64,000 bases of DNA from Virgibacillus necropolis. Lineage in GTDB: Bacteria; Bacillota; Bacilli; Bacillales; Amphibacillaceae. The notes beneath the pieces were generated by a model. The model did not search any database. It saw only the letters and a program-made list of their open reading frames with translations, and had not been told where the DNA came from. The position numbers were made by a program, and so were the translations under genes. The stretch is from assembly GCF_002224365.1 (NCBI RefSeq), contig NZ_CP022437.1:3162001-3226000 (forward strand), in the 5' to 3' direction. Positions 17,532 to 26,509 of this stretch are shown here, piece after piece; the stretch's first letter is position 1, and each line of letters starts with the position of its first letter.

Positions 17532-18410
17532 ATGAACAAATTTAAATCCACGATAACGCCGTATTTATTTATTGGACCCGCTTTAATATTACTGCTTATC
17601 TTTTCTTTTGCGCCAATTCTTGTGGCGCTCGCTATTAGTTTTACAGATATGAACTTAAGTGGGCTCGCCAATTGGTCTCAAATCCATTTTATTGGACTAG
17701 AAAACTTTATAAAACTATTCCATGACGAAACCTTTAGGCAAGCGATGCTCAATACACTCATTTATGTCGTAATTGGCGTTCCATCTGCGGTGATAAGCTC
17801 ATTTGTGATAGCGCTGTTGTTAAACTTTTTCAGCAATTGGGTATCTTCTACCTTTCGCGTTATTTTCTATGTACCATCCATTACGAATATTGTTGCGATT
17901 GCAGTCGTCTGGATGTTTTTGTATAACCAGGAATATGGATTATTTAATTATTTGCTGTCGTTGATTGATGTGGATGCCGTTCCATGGCTTGAGGATCCAC
18001 TAGTCGCTAAACTATCATTGATTTTAATAGCGGTCTGGAAAAGTAATGGAATTAGTATGCTTATCTTCCTGGCGGCACTACAAACGATCCCAAGAATGTA
18101 CTATGAAGCTGCAGATATCGACGGAGCAAACCGCTTTCAAAAGCTAACAAAAATCACGCTCCCTTCAATGAGTTTTGCAACCTTTTTTGTCACAGTTACG
18201 ACATTAATTGGTTGGTTACAATTTTTTGAAGAACCATTTGTAATAACAGATGGTGGCCCATTAAATGGGACAAATTCCATAGCGTTGTTTATCTATCAAG
18301 AAGGGTTCCAATATAGCGAGTTCGGATATGGTGCAGCAGCATCGTTCGTACTTTTTGCTCTTATAATTGTCGCAACGCTCGTGCAATTCAAATTTAGAAA
18401 AACAGACTAA
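17532..18410 (+). CDS. ABC sugar transporter permease (MalF/UgpA type)
   Basis: A 292-residue membrane protein with about six transmembrane segments. The cytoplasmic EAA loop is visible as YYEAADIDGANRFQKLTKITLP (split: YYEAADIDGANRF then QKLTKITLP) near residue 200, where the shared ATPase docks. The ATG at 17532 follows GGAGGATCAAA. It forms a heterodimeric pore with the next gene's product for the oligosaccharide captured by the upstream lipoprotein. The frame extends 21 codons upstream through the intergenic hairpin, which is not credible as coding. Substrate is inferred from the cluster. Confidence 0.92.
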   Translation: MNKFKSTITPYLFIGPALILLLIFSFAPILVALAISFTDMNLSGLANWSQIHFIGLENFIKLFHDETFRQAMLNTLIYVVIGVPSAVISSFVIALLLNFFSNWVSSTFRVIFYVPSITNIVAIAVVWMFLYNQEYGLFNYLLSLIDVDAVPWLEDPLVAKLSLILIAVWKSNGISMLIFLAALQTIPRMYYEAADIDGANRFQKLTKITLPSMSFATFFVTVTTLIGWLQFFEEPFVITDGGPLNGTNSIALFIYQEGFQYSEFGYGAAASFVLFALIIVATLVQFKFRKTD

Positions 18411-18429
18411 GTTTTGTGAGGTGACCGCT

Positions 18430-19251
18430 ATGCAGTTAAAAAATAATTTCGAGAAAACAATTGTCATTGCTTTGCTGTTCGTTGGTGGTATACTCGTCTC
18501 GTTGCCGTTTATTTGGATGATTCTCAGTTCGTTAAAAACCGATAAAGAGGTATTAAGTATTCCGCCAACTTTGTTTCCGCAAGACCCAACATTTCAACAT
18601 TACATTGAACTTTTTCAAAACCTGAACTTTGATGTTTATTTAGTCAATACATTGATCATTGTCTTTTTCTCGATGTTTGGCTTATTGTTCAATACAATGG
18701 CAGGCTACGGATTTGGTAAATTTCAGTTTCGTTTTAAAGAAACATGGTTTATCATCGTGCTAATAACCATGATGATCCCAGGTCAAGTAACCATGATTCC
18801 GACTTATTTAATCTTAAATGAAATGGAATTAACAAATACAATGGCTGGGATTATACTGCCAGGTCTAATTGCTGCATTCAATATTTTTCTAATCAGGCAA
18901 TTCATGGTAACAATTCCGGATGACCTGATTGAAGCGGCTAAGCTCGATGGTGCTGGGCAGTTCTATATTTTTTTTAAACTGATTTTGCCACTTTCCAAGC
19001 CCATTTTAGCAGTGCAGGCTATTTTAACTTTTATCGCTGCCTGGAACAGCTTCTTATGGCCACTGATTATCGCAAACGACCAATCACTTTATACATTATC
19101 CGTCGGTTTGGCGCTTCTGCAAGACGAGAACGTGACCAACTATGGGCTACAGATGGCTGGATCAGCATTTATGGTTATTCCAATTGTGATTATTTTTCTT
19201 ATTTTCCAGAAATATATTGTTGAAGGATTTAATGTATCAGGTATTAAATAG
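18430..19251 (+). CDS. ABC sugar transporter permease (MalG/UgpE type)
   Basis: A 273-residue polytopic protein of the carbohydrate uptake 1 family, with FIWMILSSLKTDKEVLS near the N-terminus and the EAA loop LIEAAKLDGAGQFYIFFKLILP (read as LIEAAKLDGAGQF and FFKLILP) near residue 175. The start at 18430 follows TGAGGTGACC. It is 19 bp from the preceding permease gene and partners it. A hairpin with a T-rich tail (19249-19274) begins at its stop codon, so expression of the downstream esterase may be reduced. No ATPase is encoded nearby. Confidence 0.92.
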   Translation: MQLKNNFEKTIVIALLFVGGILVSLPFIWMILSSLKTDKEVLSIPPTLFPQDPTFQHYIELFQNLNFDVYLVNTLIIVFFSMFGLLFNTMAGYGFGKFQFRFKETWFIIVLITMMIPGQVTMIPTYLILNEMELTNTMAGIILPGLIAAFNIFLIRQFMVTIPDDLIEAAKLDGAGQFYIFFKLILPLSKPILAVQAILTFIAAWNSFLWPLIIANDQSLYTLSVGLALLQDENVTNYGLQMAGSAFMVIPIVIIFLIFQKYIVEGFNVSGIK

Positions 19252-19274
19252 GGCAAGCTTTAAGGCTGACCCTA
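19249..19274 (+). terminator. attenuating hairpin between permease and esterase genes
   Basis: TAGGG (19249-19253) pairs with CCCTA (19270-19274), with AGC/GCT inside, followed by TTTCTTTCT. It overlaps the permease stop codon. A new ribosome site and gene begin about 30 bp later, so termination is probably partial. Confidence 0.5.
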
Positions 19275-19305
19275 TTTCTTTCTAATCACAATAGGAGGTA
19301 TGTCA

Positions 19306-20097
19306 ATGGCGCTTATTCAATGTGATTTTTCTTCTGAAGTTTTATCAAAAAGTGTATCCATGAATGTGATTTTGCCACAAAAATCATTTTCAAACGTGGA
19401 TCAAAAAAGCAAAAGCAAGAAATATCCCACATTATTTCTTTTACATGGGTTTAGTGATAACCATACAAAATGGACCAGAAATACATCTCTAGAACGCTAT
19501 TCTGAGGATTTTGGCATTGCAGTAGTCATGCCAGCTCTCGACAATAGTTACTATACAGACATGAAAGACGGAAATAAATATTGGACGTTTCTTACGGAAG
19601 AATTGCCGTTTGTTTCTAGATGTTTATTTCCCCTGTCAGATAAGCGAGAGGATAACTTTGTTGCAGGAAACTCGATGGGTGGCTTTGGGGCACTAAAGTG
19701 GGGCTTAAATATTCCTGACCAATTTGCCGCAATCGCCAGTTTATCAGGTGTTACTGATATGGTTTTTCACTTGGAAAAGAGTCGACAGGAATCAGAGGAA
19801 AATGATAAAAATAAATCATTATCCCTTATTTTTGGAAATGATGGTATAACACAAACTTCAAATGATTTGTTATGGAAATTAGAACAATTAGACAACACAT
19901 CTCAAATCAAACCACTGCTGTATCAAGCATGTGGAACGGAAGATTTTTTGTATGAACACAACATGCGTTTTTTTCATAAATGTGAACAGACTGGCTTCAA
20001 CTTGACGACTAATTTTGGTCCAGGAGATCATACGTGGAAATACTGGGATCAGAGGATACAAGATGTTCTTGAGTGGCTACCTATAAGCAAAAGTTAA
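19306..20097 (+). CDS. esterase, tributyrin-esterase/EstA-like alpha/beta hydrolase
   Basis: A 263-residue alpha/beta hydrolase of the putative esterase family. The oxyanion strand LFLLHGFSDNHTKW (about 43-56), nucleophile serine in VAGNSMGGFGALKWG (about 121-135), a late Asp in CGTEDFLYEHN and His in GPGDHTWKYWD complete a plausible triad. No export signal is seen. AGGAGGTATGTCA precedes the ATG at 19306; the ATG at 19300 is too close to the SD. Its position inside a beta-1,2-glucan uptake operon suggests that it removes acyl groups such as acetyl or succinyl from imported oligosaccharides. That role is inference; family members hydrolyse short-chain esters. Confidence 0.85.
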   Translation: MALIQCDFSSEVLSKSVSMNVILPQKSFSNVDQKSKSKKYPTLFLLHGFSDNHTKWTRNTSLERYSEDFGIAVVMPALDNSYYTDMKDGNKYWTFLTEELPFVSRCLFPLSDKREDNFVAGNSMGGFGALKWGLNIPDQFAAIASLSGVTDMVFHLEKSRQESEENDKNKSLSLIFGNDGITQTSNDLLWKLEQLDNTSQIKPLLYQACGTEDFLYEHNMRFFHKCEQTGFNLTTNFGPGDHTWKYWDQRIQDVLEWLPISKS

Positions 20098-20123
20098 CTG
20101 TAACCTTATTTTTAAAAGTTTTT

Positions 20124-20149
20124 CTTGTGGTACTATAGAGGTACACAAG
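20124..20149 (+). promoter_or_regulatory. inverted repeat over the probable lacI promoter
   Basis: CTTGTGGTAC (20124-20133) is inverted, with one mismatch, against GTACACAAG (20141-20149), enclosing TACTAT (20131-20136), a -10-like hexamer. It differs from the GAAACGTTTC operators, so if it regulates the LacI gene it does so with a different protein or as an RNA hairpin. Confidence 0.35.
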
Positions 20150-20185
20150 TAAATGAAAGTACGGGAACCATGGAGGCAATTAAAT

Positions 20186-21187
20186 ATGGCAACAATCAAA
20201 GATGTAGCAAAGCTTGCTGGGGTTGCAGTATCCACAGCATCATACGCATTAAATAACAGTAACAAAATTAGTTTAGCCACAAAGAAAAAAGTTGAAGCGG
20301 CTGCAAAGACATTAAATTATATGAAAAATGGTTTTGCATCTGATTTAAAAAGGACGAAAACAAATACGATTGCATTAATTTTGAGTGACCTATCAGGACC
20401 TTTCTACTCTGAATTAATTCAAGGAGTTCAAGATGTAACAACATCGAACGGATACGATTTAATTGCATGCAGTTCAATTGGTGGACCGCAATCAACTGCC
20501 GTTAAATTCTTAAGAGAAAAACGTGTGGATGGCGCTATTATCTTAGCACATAACATTAGTGACGAGATCACATTGGAATCGGCGAGAAAAGGGTTCCCAC
20601 TTGTAGTGCTAGACCGAGATCTTGAAAATGAATTTGTTTACCATGTAGATGTCGATAATGTTCACGGTGGATACCTTGCAACAGAATATTTGATCAAAAA
20701 TGGTCATGACAAAATCGCCTATGTCAGCGGACCCTCTAATACGTACGATAATGAACTAAGATTTCAAGGATATATGAATGCTCTCAACCATCATGGAATT
20801 ACGTATCAACCCAGATGGAAACTCTCGGGTGACTTTACGCGGGAAGGTGGTTACCGGGCAACGAAATTATTGATCGCCCAACGCGATTTGCCTCAGGGTA
20901 TATTTTATGCAAATGACGAAATGGCTATCGGAGGGTTGCAAGCCTTTAAGAATCACGGAATTAATATTCCAAACGACATTTCTATTATCGGCTTTGATGA
21001 TATTCAATTAGCCGAGTATGTATCGCCACCGTTGACAACAATCAAACAACCTAAATACGAAGCAGGCGCTTTATCTGTTCATTTAATTTTTCAATTGCTG
21101 GCTGGAGATAACGTTGACCATCATTATAAGTTATCAACGGAACTGATAGAACGAAAATCTGTGAAATCAAGTGAAATAAAACTATAG
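20186..21187 (+). CDS. LacI family transcriptional regulator of the beta-glucan cluster
   Basis: This 333-residue regulator has the LacI headpiece (MATIKDVAKLAGVAVSTASYALNNS, read as MATIKDVAKLAGVAV and STASYALNNS) followed by a periplasmic-binding-protein-like sensor domain with VLDRDLENEFVYHVDVDN and FYANDEMAIGG. The start at 20186 follows TGGAGGCAATTAAAT. It closes the transport operon region and is the obvious candidate to bind the two GAAACGTTTC sites at 15881 and 16121; the typical LacI-family half-site GAAACG fits. The inducer is presumably an oligosaccharide of the pathway. A strong terminator overlaps its stop codon. Confidence 0.9.
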   Translation: MATIKDVAKLAGVAVSTASYALNNSNKISLATKKKVEAAAKTLNYMKNGFASDLKRTKTNTIALILSDLSGPFYSELIQGVQDVTTSNGYDLIACSSIGGPQSTAVKFLREKRVDGAIILAHNISDEITLESARKGFPLVVLDRDLENEFVYHVDVDNVHGGYLATEYLIKNGHDKIAYVSGPSNTYDNELRFQGYMNALNHHGITYQPRWKLSGDFTREGGYRATKLLIAQRDLPQGIFYANDEMAIGGLQAFKNHGINIPNDISIIGFDDIQLAEYVSPPLTTIKQPKYEAGALSVHLIFQLLAGDNVDHHYKLSTELIERKSVKSSEIKL

Positions 21188-21212
21188 CTCACGCATTAGC
21201 ATGAGCTATAGT
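21181..21212 (+). terminator. rho-independent terminator of the beta-glucan cluster
   Basis: ACTATAGCTCA (21181-21191) and TGAGCTATAGT (21202-21212) form a perfect 11-bp stem with a 10-nt loop, followed by TTT. The stem includes the lacI stop codon. Confidence 0.8.
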
Positions 21213-21299
21213 TTTCACAGCCTCTAAAAGAACTCATCCAACACCGATTAAAATTTTCTGTCTCCTCTAAAAACAACAAATGACTACTATTTTCAAAGT

Positions 21300-22066
21300 C
21301 TACCAATTTTTAAGCTGTAAATCGCTTTTGAATATATTCTCCTGCCTCAATTGAAAAAAACCAACAGTTCCAAAGCAATTTAACGTTGGCATAATAACAT
21401 TTGACACGGAATGTCGATAGTCAACTGCCGTCTGATTAAAAACAATCGTGCTTTCTATTGATGCTGTCGCCTTATTTATTTCCGCTAATATCCATTCATG
21501 TTCTTTAGATCTGGATTTTCTTTAAACATGCCATGGATAAACTCATTGTTGAACCCATTTTGATCTTTTTGGATAGCCTGCAAAACACCTTTAATCGAAT
21601 TCCCACCAGGCAATATGTAGACTGAAGGTGATTGATCCACAATCGTTAAAGCTTTCACATTTACCGTTCCAAATTGATTCACATAATCCCATATCGATGG
21701 TGACTTGCATAGATGCCTATGTTTCCTTCTGAAGATCCATATTAAGAATGATTTGTTCTTATATACAAGTAATAAATTTTCACTGTAGCTGTTGATTTCT
21801 TTTACCAATTTTTTTATTAAGTGAGATTTATCGTCTGGAATTACATCCATTTCCTTGATGTTTTTCTCTAACTAACGAATCAATGTTTGTTTTTTATTTA
21901 GCACCCGGATCATATGCCTATAAATGATTATGTTTCTGTAAAAGGTTCTTCGGTTTTTAATAAAGATACGGCCCCTTTCATCAGATATGACTTCATAATA
22001 ATCCTGTGCTTCGTTGATCAACTTCTCTACTTCTCTGTCCTCCTGTTTCATCTGTGGAATGCTCAT
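21300..22066 (-). pseudogene. frameshifted, unrecognised coding remnant
   Basis: Two leftward frames (22066-21872 and 21850-21485) follow each other, and the second continues in another frame after its stop: from about 21507 the translation [18 protein letters not shown] runs on to a stop at 21300. The pieces read like one degraded gene rather than random open frames, since the continuation is uninterrupted for about 65 codons. I do not recognise the family; segments such as WDYVNQFGTVNVKALTIVDQ and [15 protein letters not shown] are given only as search handles. No convincing SD is seen. Between 22067 and 22560 I see no intact gene, only short frames without ribosome sites. Confidence 0.45.
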
Positions 22067-22589
22067 CGTCTAGTTCGGTAACATGCGTAATAGGAAGTTC
22101 ATTTTGTAGCTGGCTTTTTTGATCATGTTACATAAGTTTCGCACCCCAAAATCTAGCGGATTTTAGCTATAAAATATGCTGGTTTCCCTTATCAGTAAAC
22201 TAAGCAGCATTATCCCCTTCAAACAACTGATTTCCCAAAAACGATGCCTCAAAGAGCTCCTTAAGATATTTGTATTTCGATGACTTTTTAAAAGATCGGA
22301 TATCTACGAAAGCAGACTCTGAAATTGACGTAATCACGTTATCCAAAAGGTCGAGTCGAGTACGGCCATACGGTTGCGCAGTACGCTCATCGAGGAATTA
22401 CAGAGTGCGGGACTATATAAAATGGAACTTTGTCTTCCCGATTGCCAACAGTATTATAGAGCTCTTTTTCGAACTAGATAAACTGAAAAGATTTGTACGG
22501 ATCAAAGAATTGAAAGCAAACAATTAAACCCAGAACCTCGAAACGAACTGGGCGACGGTACAGGAGGGACAGGTAGCTTGTCTTCGCCT

Positions 22590-22848
22590 TTCAATCTCAT
22601 TTCGTTCTTCATTGTCTGAATGAAGCGCTTTTCTCTTTCTTATCAATCTTATTTCAATTTTCATTACCTGAATGAAGGTTTTTTCACTCTCTTATCAAGC
22701 TCAATTTAATCTTCATCGCTTTGATTATGTGCTTTTATCCTACTTCTCAGCCCCATTTCGACCTTCATTGCCTTGATGAAACGCTTCTCCCTTTCTTCTC
22801 AATCTCATTTCGATCTTCATTGCTTTGATGAAATGTCTAACAGTTTAA
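22590..22848. repeat. five-copy 52-bp tandem repeat
   Basis: The landmark TCA(A/G)(T/G)C of each unit falls at 22591, 22643, 22695, 22747 and 22799, an exact period of 52 bp although units have diverged. Each unit reads roughly TCTCAATCTCATTTCGATC, a TTCATTGCCTTGATGAA hairpin, then ACGCTTCTCCC. Since 52 is not a multiple of three, it is not a coding repeat. The full unit repeats, without unique spacers, so it is not CRISPR. A degenerate GGGACAGG-type arm (22566-22582) abuts the array. A relic copy lies at 7521-7585. Confidence 0.85.
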
Positions 22849-22996
22849 TATTCCGTCTGATATGGCGATTAATCTGTTTATCTATATCGTCACTTGAAAC
22901 TATTCTAAATTATCTTGAGTGACAGGTATTTGAGAAAATTTAATATTATGATAAGATATAAAAATTACTATAAACTTAAAAAAAGGAGGAATACAT

Positions 22997-24262
22997 ATGG
23001 GTTTAAAAGCTGAGAGTGACCTCGAAATTTCATCAGCTAAAGGTAAAAATAAACTATTGTTAGTTGGACCTGGACTCGTTGTTGCAGCTGCTGGTGTAGG
23101 CGCAGGAGATTTAGTTGCGGCACTTGTTGCGGGTGCCGATTTTGGCTTGGTGTTGATATGGGCCGTTTTACTAGGAGCAATTATAAAATATGTTTTAAAT
23201 GAAGGGGTAGGACGTTGGTATTTGGCCACGGGTCAAACCATTTTACAAGGATGGCACTTATTAGGGCGCTGGGTATCTGGTTATTACGTACTTTACGTCG
23301 TTTTATTCGGATTAATTTACGGTGCGGCAGTAACGTCAGCTTGTGCATTATTTATGTCAGCGATGTTTCCGGTTCTTCCAATATGGGGGTGGGCAATCAT
23401 TCATGCCATTGTCGGGTTGACTGTAGGTTGGTTCGGTCGTTATGGGAAATTTGAACGCATCATGCAGGCATTAGTTGTGGTCATGTTTGTTACCGTAGTA
23501 GGGTCAGCCTTATTCGTATTTCCAAGTATAGGAGATTTAGTCAACGGATTCGTTCCAAGGATGCCGGAAGGGTCTTTTTTACAGACACTTGGCCTGATTA
23601 GCGGTGTAGGTGGAGCTGCTTCAATACCTTATTATTGTTATTGGATTCGGGAAAAAGGATGGCGTGGTGGTTCGTGGATTTCAGTTATGCGTTTAGATTC
23701 CGCTATCGCCTATATTATTACTGCTATTTTTTGTTTTTCACTTATACTAGTTGCCTATGAATTTTTATATGGTGCTGGGTTGAAAATAGAGGGCAGTGAA
23801 GGACTTATCGCAATGGCTAACATTTATGGTGAAAGGTTTGGATCAGTGGCTACTTGGCTACTCCTCATTGGTTTTTGGGCAGCTGCGTTCACATCATTAT
23901 TATCTGCTTGGAATGGACTTCCTTATATATTTGCAGACTTTGTTCAGATATTAAAAGATAAAGGTGAAAGTTCAACTAAAGTTATCACAGAAAAGGATCC
24001 TGCATATCGAGCTTATCTTTTATGGATTACATTTCCTTCCATGTTATTTTTATTTGTTGATAATCCTATACTTCTTATTTTTATCGGTCTAGCATTTAGC
24101 GCAACCATTTTGCCTTTTCTTGCGATTACGTTGATGCTACTGCTAAATTCAAAAAAGGTAGCAACAAAATATAAAAACGGACTAATTAATAATGTTATTT
24201 TAGGCGCAATTGTCGCCCTATTTATAACGCTGTCAGTTATTGAACTGTATCATTCTTTATAA
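22997..24262 (+). CDS. Nramp-related transporter lacking the canonical metal-binding motif
   Basis: This 421-residue polytopic membrane protein (about 11 segments) has the LeuT-fold Nramp N-terminus: GPGLVVAAAGVGAGDLVAAL (residues 24-43) lines up with the TM1 motif of Nramp metal transporters. Where Mn/Fe transporters have D-P-G-N, this has V-G-A-G-D. The TM6 region reads SGVGGAASIPYYCYWIREKG without the usual M-P-H. Membership of the wider family is therefore likely but transition-metal transport is doubtful. AAAAGGAGGAATACAT precedes the ATG. It is monocistronic or followed by a DAACS symporter 112 bp on. The substrate is unknown. Confidence 0.75.
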   Translation: MGLKAESDLEISSAKGKNKLLLVGPGLVVAAAGVGAGDLVAALVAGADFGLVLIWAVLLGAIIKYVLNEGVGRWYLATGQTILQGWHLLGRWVSGYYVLYVVLFGLIYGAAVTSACALFMSAMFPVLPIWGWAIIHAIVGLTVGWFGRYGKFERIMQALVVVMFVTVVGSALFVFPSIGDLVNGFVPRMPEGSFLQTLGLISGVGGAASIPYYCYWIREKGWRGGSWISVMRLDSAIAYIITAIFCFSLILVAYEFLYGAGLKIEGSEGLIAMANIYGERFGSVATWLLLIGFWAAAFTSLLSAWNGLPYIFADFVQILKDKGESSTKVITEKDPAYRAYLLWITFPSMLFLFVDNPILLIFIGLAFSATILPFLAITLMLLLNSKKVATKYKNGLINNVILGAIVALFITLSVIELYHSL

Positions 24263-24374
24263 CCTGAATCACTTTAATAAACTTTTTTACGTATATCCCC
24301 TCCAATTTAATCATTATAATTAAAAAAGCGCTATCATAGACTAAACTATATGAAGTTTGGGGGGATGATTAAAA

Positions 24375-25637
24375 TTGTATAGAGTATGGAAATGGTATCT
24401 TGAAAAGTCGTTTATTTTAAAAATCTCAGTTGGATTCTTACTGGGAATACTGGTTGGTTTGATTTTTGGTCCATCAGCTAAAATGTTAGCTCCTTTTGGA
24501 GATGTATTTCTTAATCTCCTGAAAATGATTGTTATCCCATTAATTCTATTTACGATAATCGTATCTGTTAATAATGCAAATCCTAAAGAATTAGGACGTA
24601 TTGGCGGTAAAATTTTTCCATATTATATTATCACAACCGCAATATCCGTATTTTTAGGTATTGCAATTGCGAAGTTAATCAGTCCTGGACTGGGATTGGA
24701 ACTACCAAAAGGCACAGCTATTGAAGTACCAGAAGCACCCTCGCTGTTGGATGTGTTAGTAAACATAATTCCTACTAATATTTTCGAATCTCTTACGAAT
24801 GGAGATATATTAAGTATCGTTTTTATAGCCGTTATTACTGGATTTTCTATCTCTTTTATGAGAACTTCTAATGAATCACATGTAAAAGCGTCGGGTAATC
24901 TATTATTAAAATTTATGGATGCCGGAAGTGAAGTTACGTTTCGAATTCTTAATGGCATTTTGCAATATGCACCGATTGGTGTTTTAGGGATCACTGCTTC
25001 AACGATTGGCGGTCAAGGATTTGATACATTACAAGCACTAGCCAAGTATGTTGTTGCTTCTTATATTGGCGTTGGTATTCAAATGTTTATTATTTTTACC
25101 TTACTACTCTTGCTCTTTAAAATACCAGTAATAAAATTTTTTATTAAAACGCGTGAGGCTATAATGACGGCCTTCGTTACATCAAGTAGTCTAGGAACAC
25201 TACCGATTACCATTAAAAGCGCACAAAAGGCCGGTATTAGTGATAGAGTTGCTAATTTCACCTTACCTGTTGGTGCCACGGTAAATATGAACGGTTCTGG
25301 GATACACTTTGGGGTCGGAGTTGTCTTCGCTGCAGATATTATTGGGTATGACTTATCGATTGGTGCAATTGTCGGAATCATACTGACAGGAACATTAGCC
25401 GCGGTAGGAACTGCTGGGGTACCAGGGGCTGGGCTAATAGGAATGTCCATTGTGTTCACCCAGGCAGGACTTCCTATTGAAATAGTGGGACTTACAGCGG
25501 GAGTAAATGTTATAACAGATATGATCTTTACAACCTGTAATGTTACAGGTGATCTCGTTGGAGCAGCTGTTGTTGATAAAAGCGAGAAAAAGCATGATTC
25601 TATAACTCAGGAATCGATAGAGGAAAGTGTTTCTTAA
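24375..25637 (+). CDS. dicarboxylate/amino acid:cation symporter (DAACS family)
   Basis: This 420-residue membrane symporter moves glutamate/aspartate- or C4-dicarboxylate-like substrates with H+ or Na+. The re-entrant loop and substrate region are visible as TSSSLGTLPITIKSA (about 276-290) and TLPVGATVNMNGSGIHFGVG (304-323), with VPGAGLIGMSIVF later. The classic NMDGT motif is here NMNGSG, a change in a substrate- and cation-binding segment that may signal altered specificity. The start is TTG at 24375 behind GGGGGGATG; no in-frame ATG gives the full first helix. It follows the Nramp-like gene in the same direction with no clear terminator between. Confidence 0.9.
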   Translation: MYRVWKWYLEKSFILKISVGFLLGILVGLIFGPSAKMLAPFGDVFLNLLKMIVIPLILFTIIVSVNNANPKELGRIGGKIFPYYIITTAISVFLGIAIAKLISPGLGLELPKGTAIEVPEAPSLLDVLVNIIPTNIFESLTNGDILSIVFIAVITGFSISFMRTSNESHVKASGNLLLKFMDAGSEVTFRILNGILQYAPIGVLGITASTIGGQGFDTLQALAKYVVASYIGVGIQMFIIFTLLLLLFKIPVIKFFIKTREAIMTAFVTSSSLGTLPITIKSAQKAGISDRVANFTLPVGATVNMNGSGIHFGVGVVFAADIIGYDLSIGAIVGIILTGTLAAVGTAGVPGAGLIGMSIVFTQAGLPIEIVGLTAGVNVITDMIFTTCNVTGDLVGAAVVDKSEKKHDSITQESIEESVS

Positions 25638-25649
25638 ATAAGGAAAAGT

Positions 25650-25682
25650 GGGACAGGGGACAGGAACCTTGTCCCTATTATT
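25650..25682. repeat. single left arm of the GGGACA dispersed repeat
   Basis: GGGACAGGGGACAGGAACC followed by TTGTCCCTATTATT matches the left arm at 5587 nearly base for base. It starts 12 bp after the symporter stop codon and can form a GGGACA...TGTCCC hairpin followed by TATTATT, so it may act as terminator. No right arm is found nearby. Confidence 0.7.
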
Positions 25683-25716
25683 CACTCTATCTAGTTACCC
25701 GGTTCAAAATATAACT

Positions 25717-26276
25717 TCATCCCTTCGTAGCATATAAAAATACGTGAAATAATCCAAGTATTAAATACTCGTCTTCTATAAAATCATTATCAAATATATG
25801 AACAACTACCCTTCTGTCAAATACATTTATCTTCCAATCAGCAATTAACTTTTCTTCTAAAACATTTCAGCTGGGTAAGGATTCAGGGTTAACGTTTCTT
25901 TAATCGATTCTTTTTTGAGGATAATAAAGTCTTCACCTTTATATCTGAAATCTATCTTTTTCGGACCATATCGTACATCTTTCATATTTTTCATAAGTAC
26001 TTCAACATTATTTCCGTTATTCTCCACATAAGACACGATAATCTCGTTCTTCCAGAAACTTAACATTTTTGCGTGTAACCGAATATTTCCAGTAGAATCT
26101 GTAAGTTCATATTTTAAAAAATAAGGCCTGCCATCATTGAGAAATTCTTCGACATATTTTATTAAAGTATTTTTATAATAACCCCTTATAGATCCAACCT
26201 TTTCTATTCCTTCGTATATATCTAGGGGGTCAGTTGTACTCCCGTTTATACTTGTCGCATAATAATAGGACATCAT
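25717..26276 (-). pseudogene. tubby C-terminal-like protein, frameshifted
   Basis: From MMSYYYATSINGS (26276) the frame matches the layout of the intact paralogue at 32025-32543: GYYKNTLIKYVEEFLNDGRP, then FDFRYKGEDFIILKKE. It stops at 25857, but the next frame continues at once with EEKLIADWKINVFDRR and EDEYLILGLFHVFLYATKG to a stop at 25717, aligning with YLIAEWKSSLKV and DELLFLGLFHTYLHAS of the paralogue. One frameshift near 25860 therefore splits an otherwise complete gene. Family members are small cytoplasmic proteins of unknown function with a tubby/LURP-like beta barrel. Sequencing error cannot be excluded, though two neighbours are also broken. Confidence 0.75.
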
Positions 26277-26509
26277 CTCTGTGCTCACGTTCCTTTGAAT
26301 GTAATTGAACAGCATCCCATGCTTGAACAAGAATTCATTTATTTAATTTAGGATAATCTTCTTTAGAATTATACCTTCATTTATAACTTACGGTTAGGAT
26401 TTTTTACAGTTTCACTAATTAGTAATAGATAAAATTAACATAATTATTTTTGTTCTATCCATTCTGTTCACCCCCTTCAGATTACGATTGCTCTTCATCC
26501 TCTAGTTTT

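Noticed and set aside
22270-22527. 85-codon rightward ORF between the lacI gene and the 52-bp array
   Set aside because: No SD, no recognisable domain, Ser/Arg-rich low-quality translation; treated as non-coding debris.
22590-22848. Tandem array looked at first like a CRISPR
   Set aside because: The complete 52-bp unit repeats with drift; there are no identical short repeats alternating with unique spacers and no cas genes.
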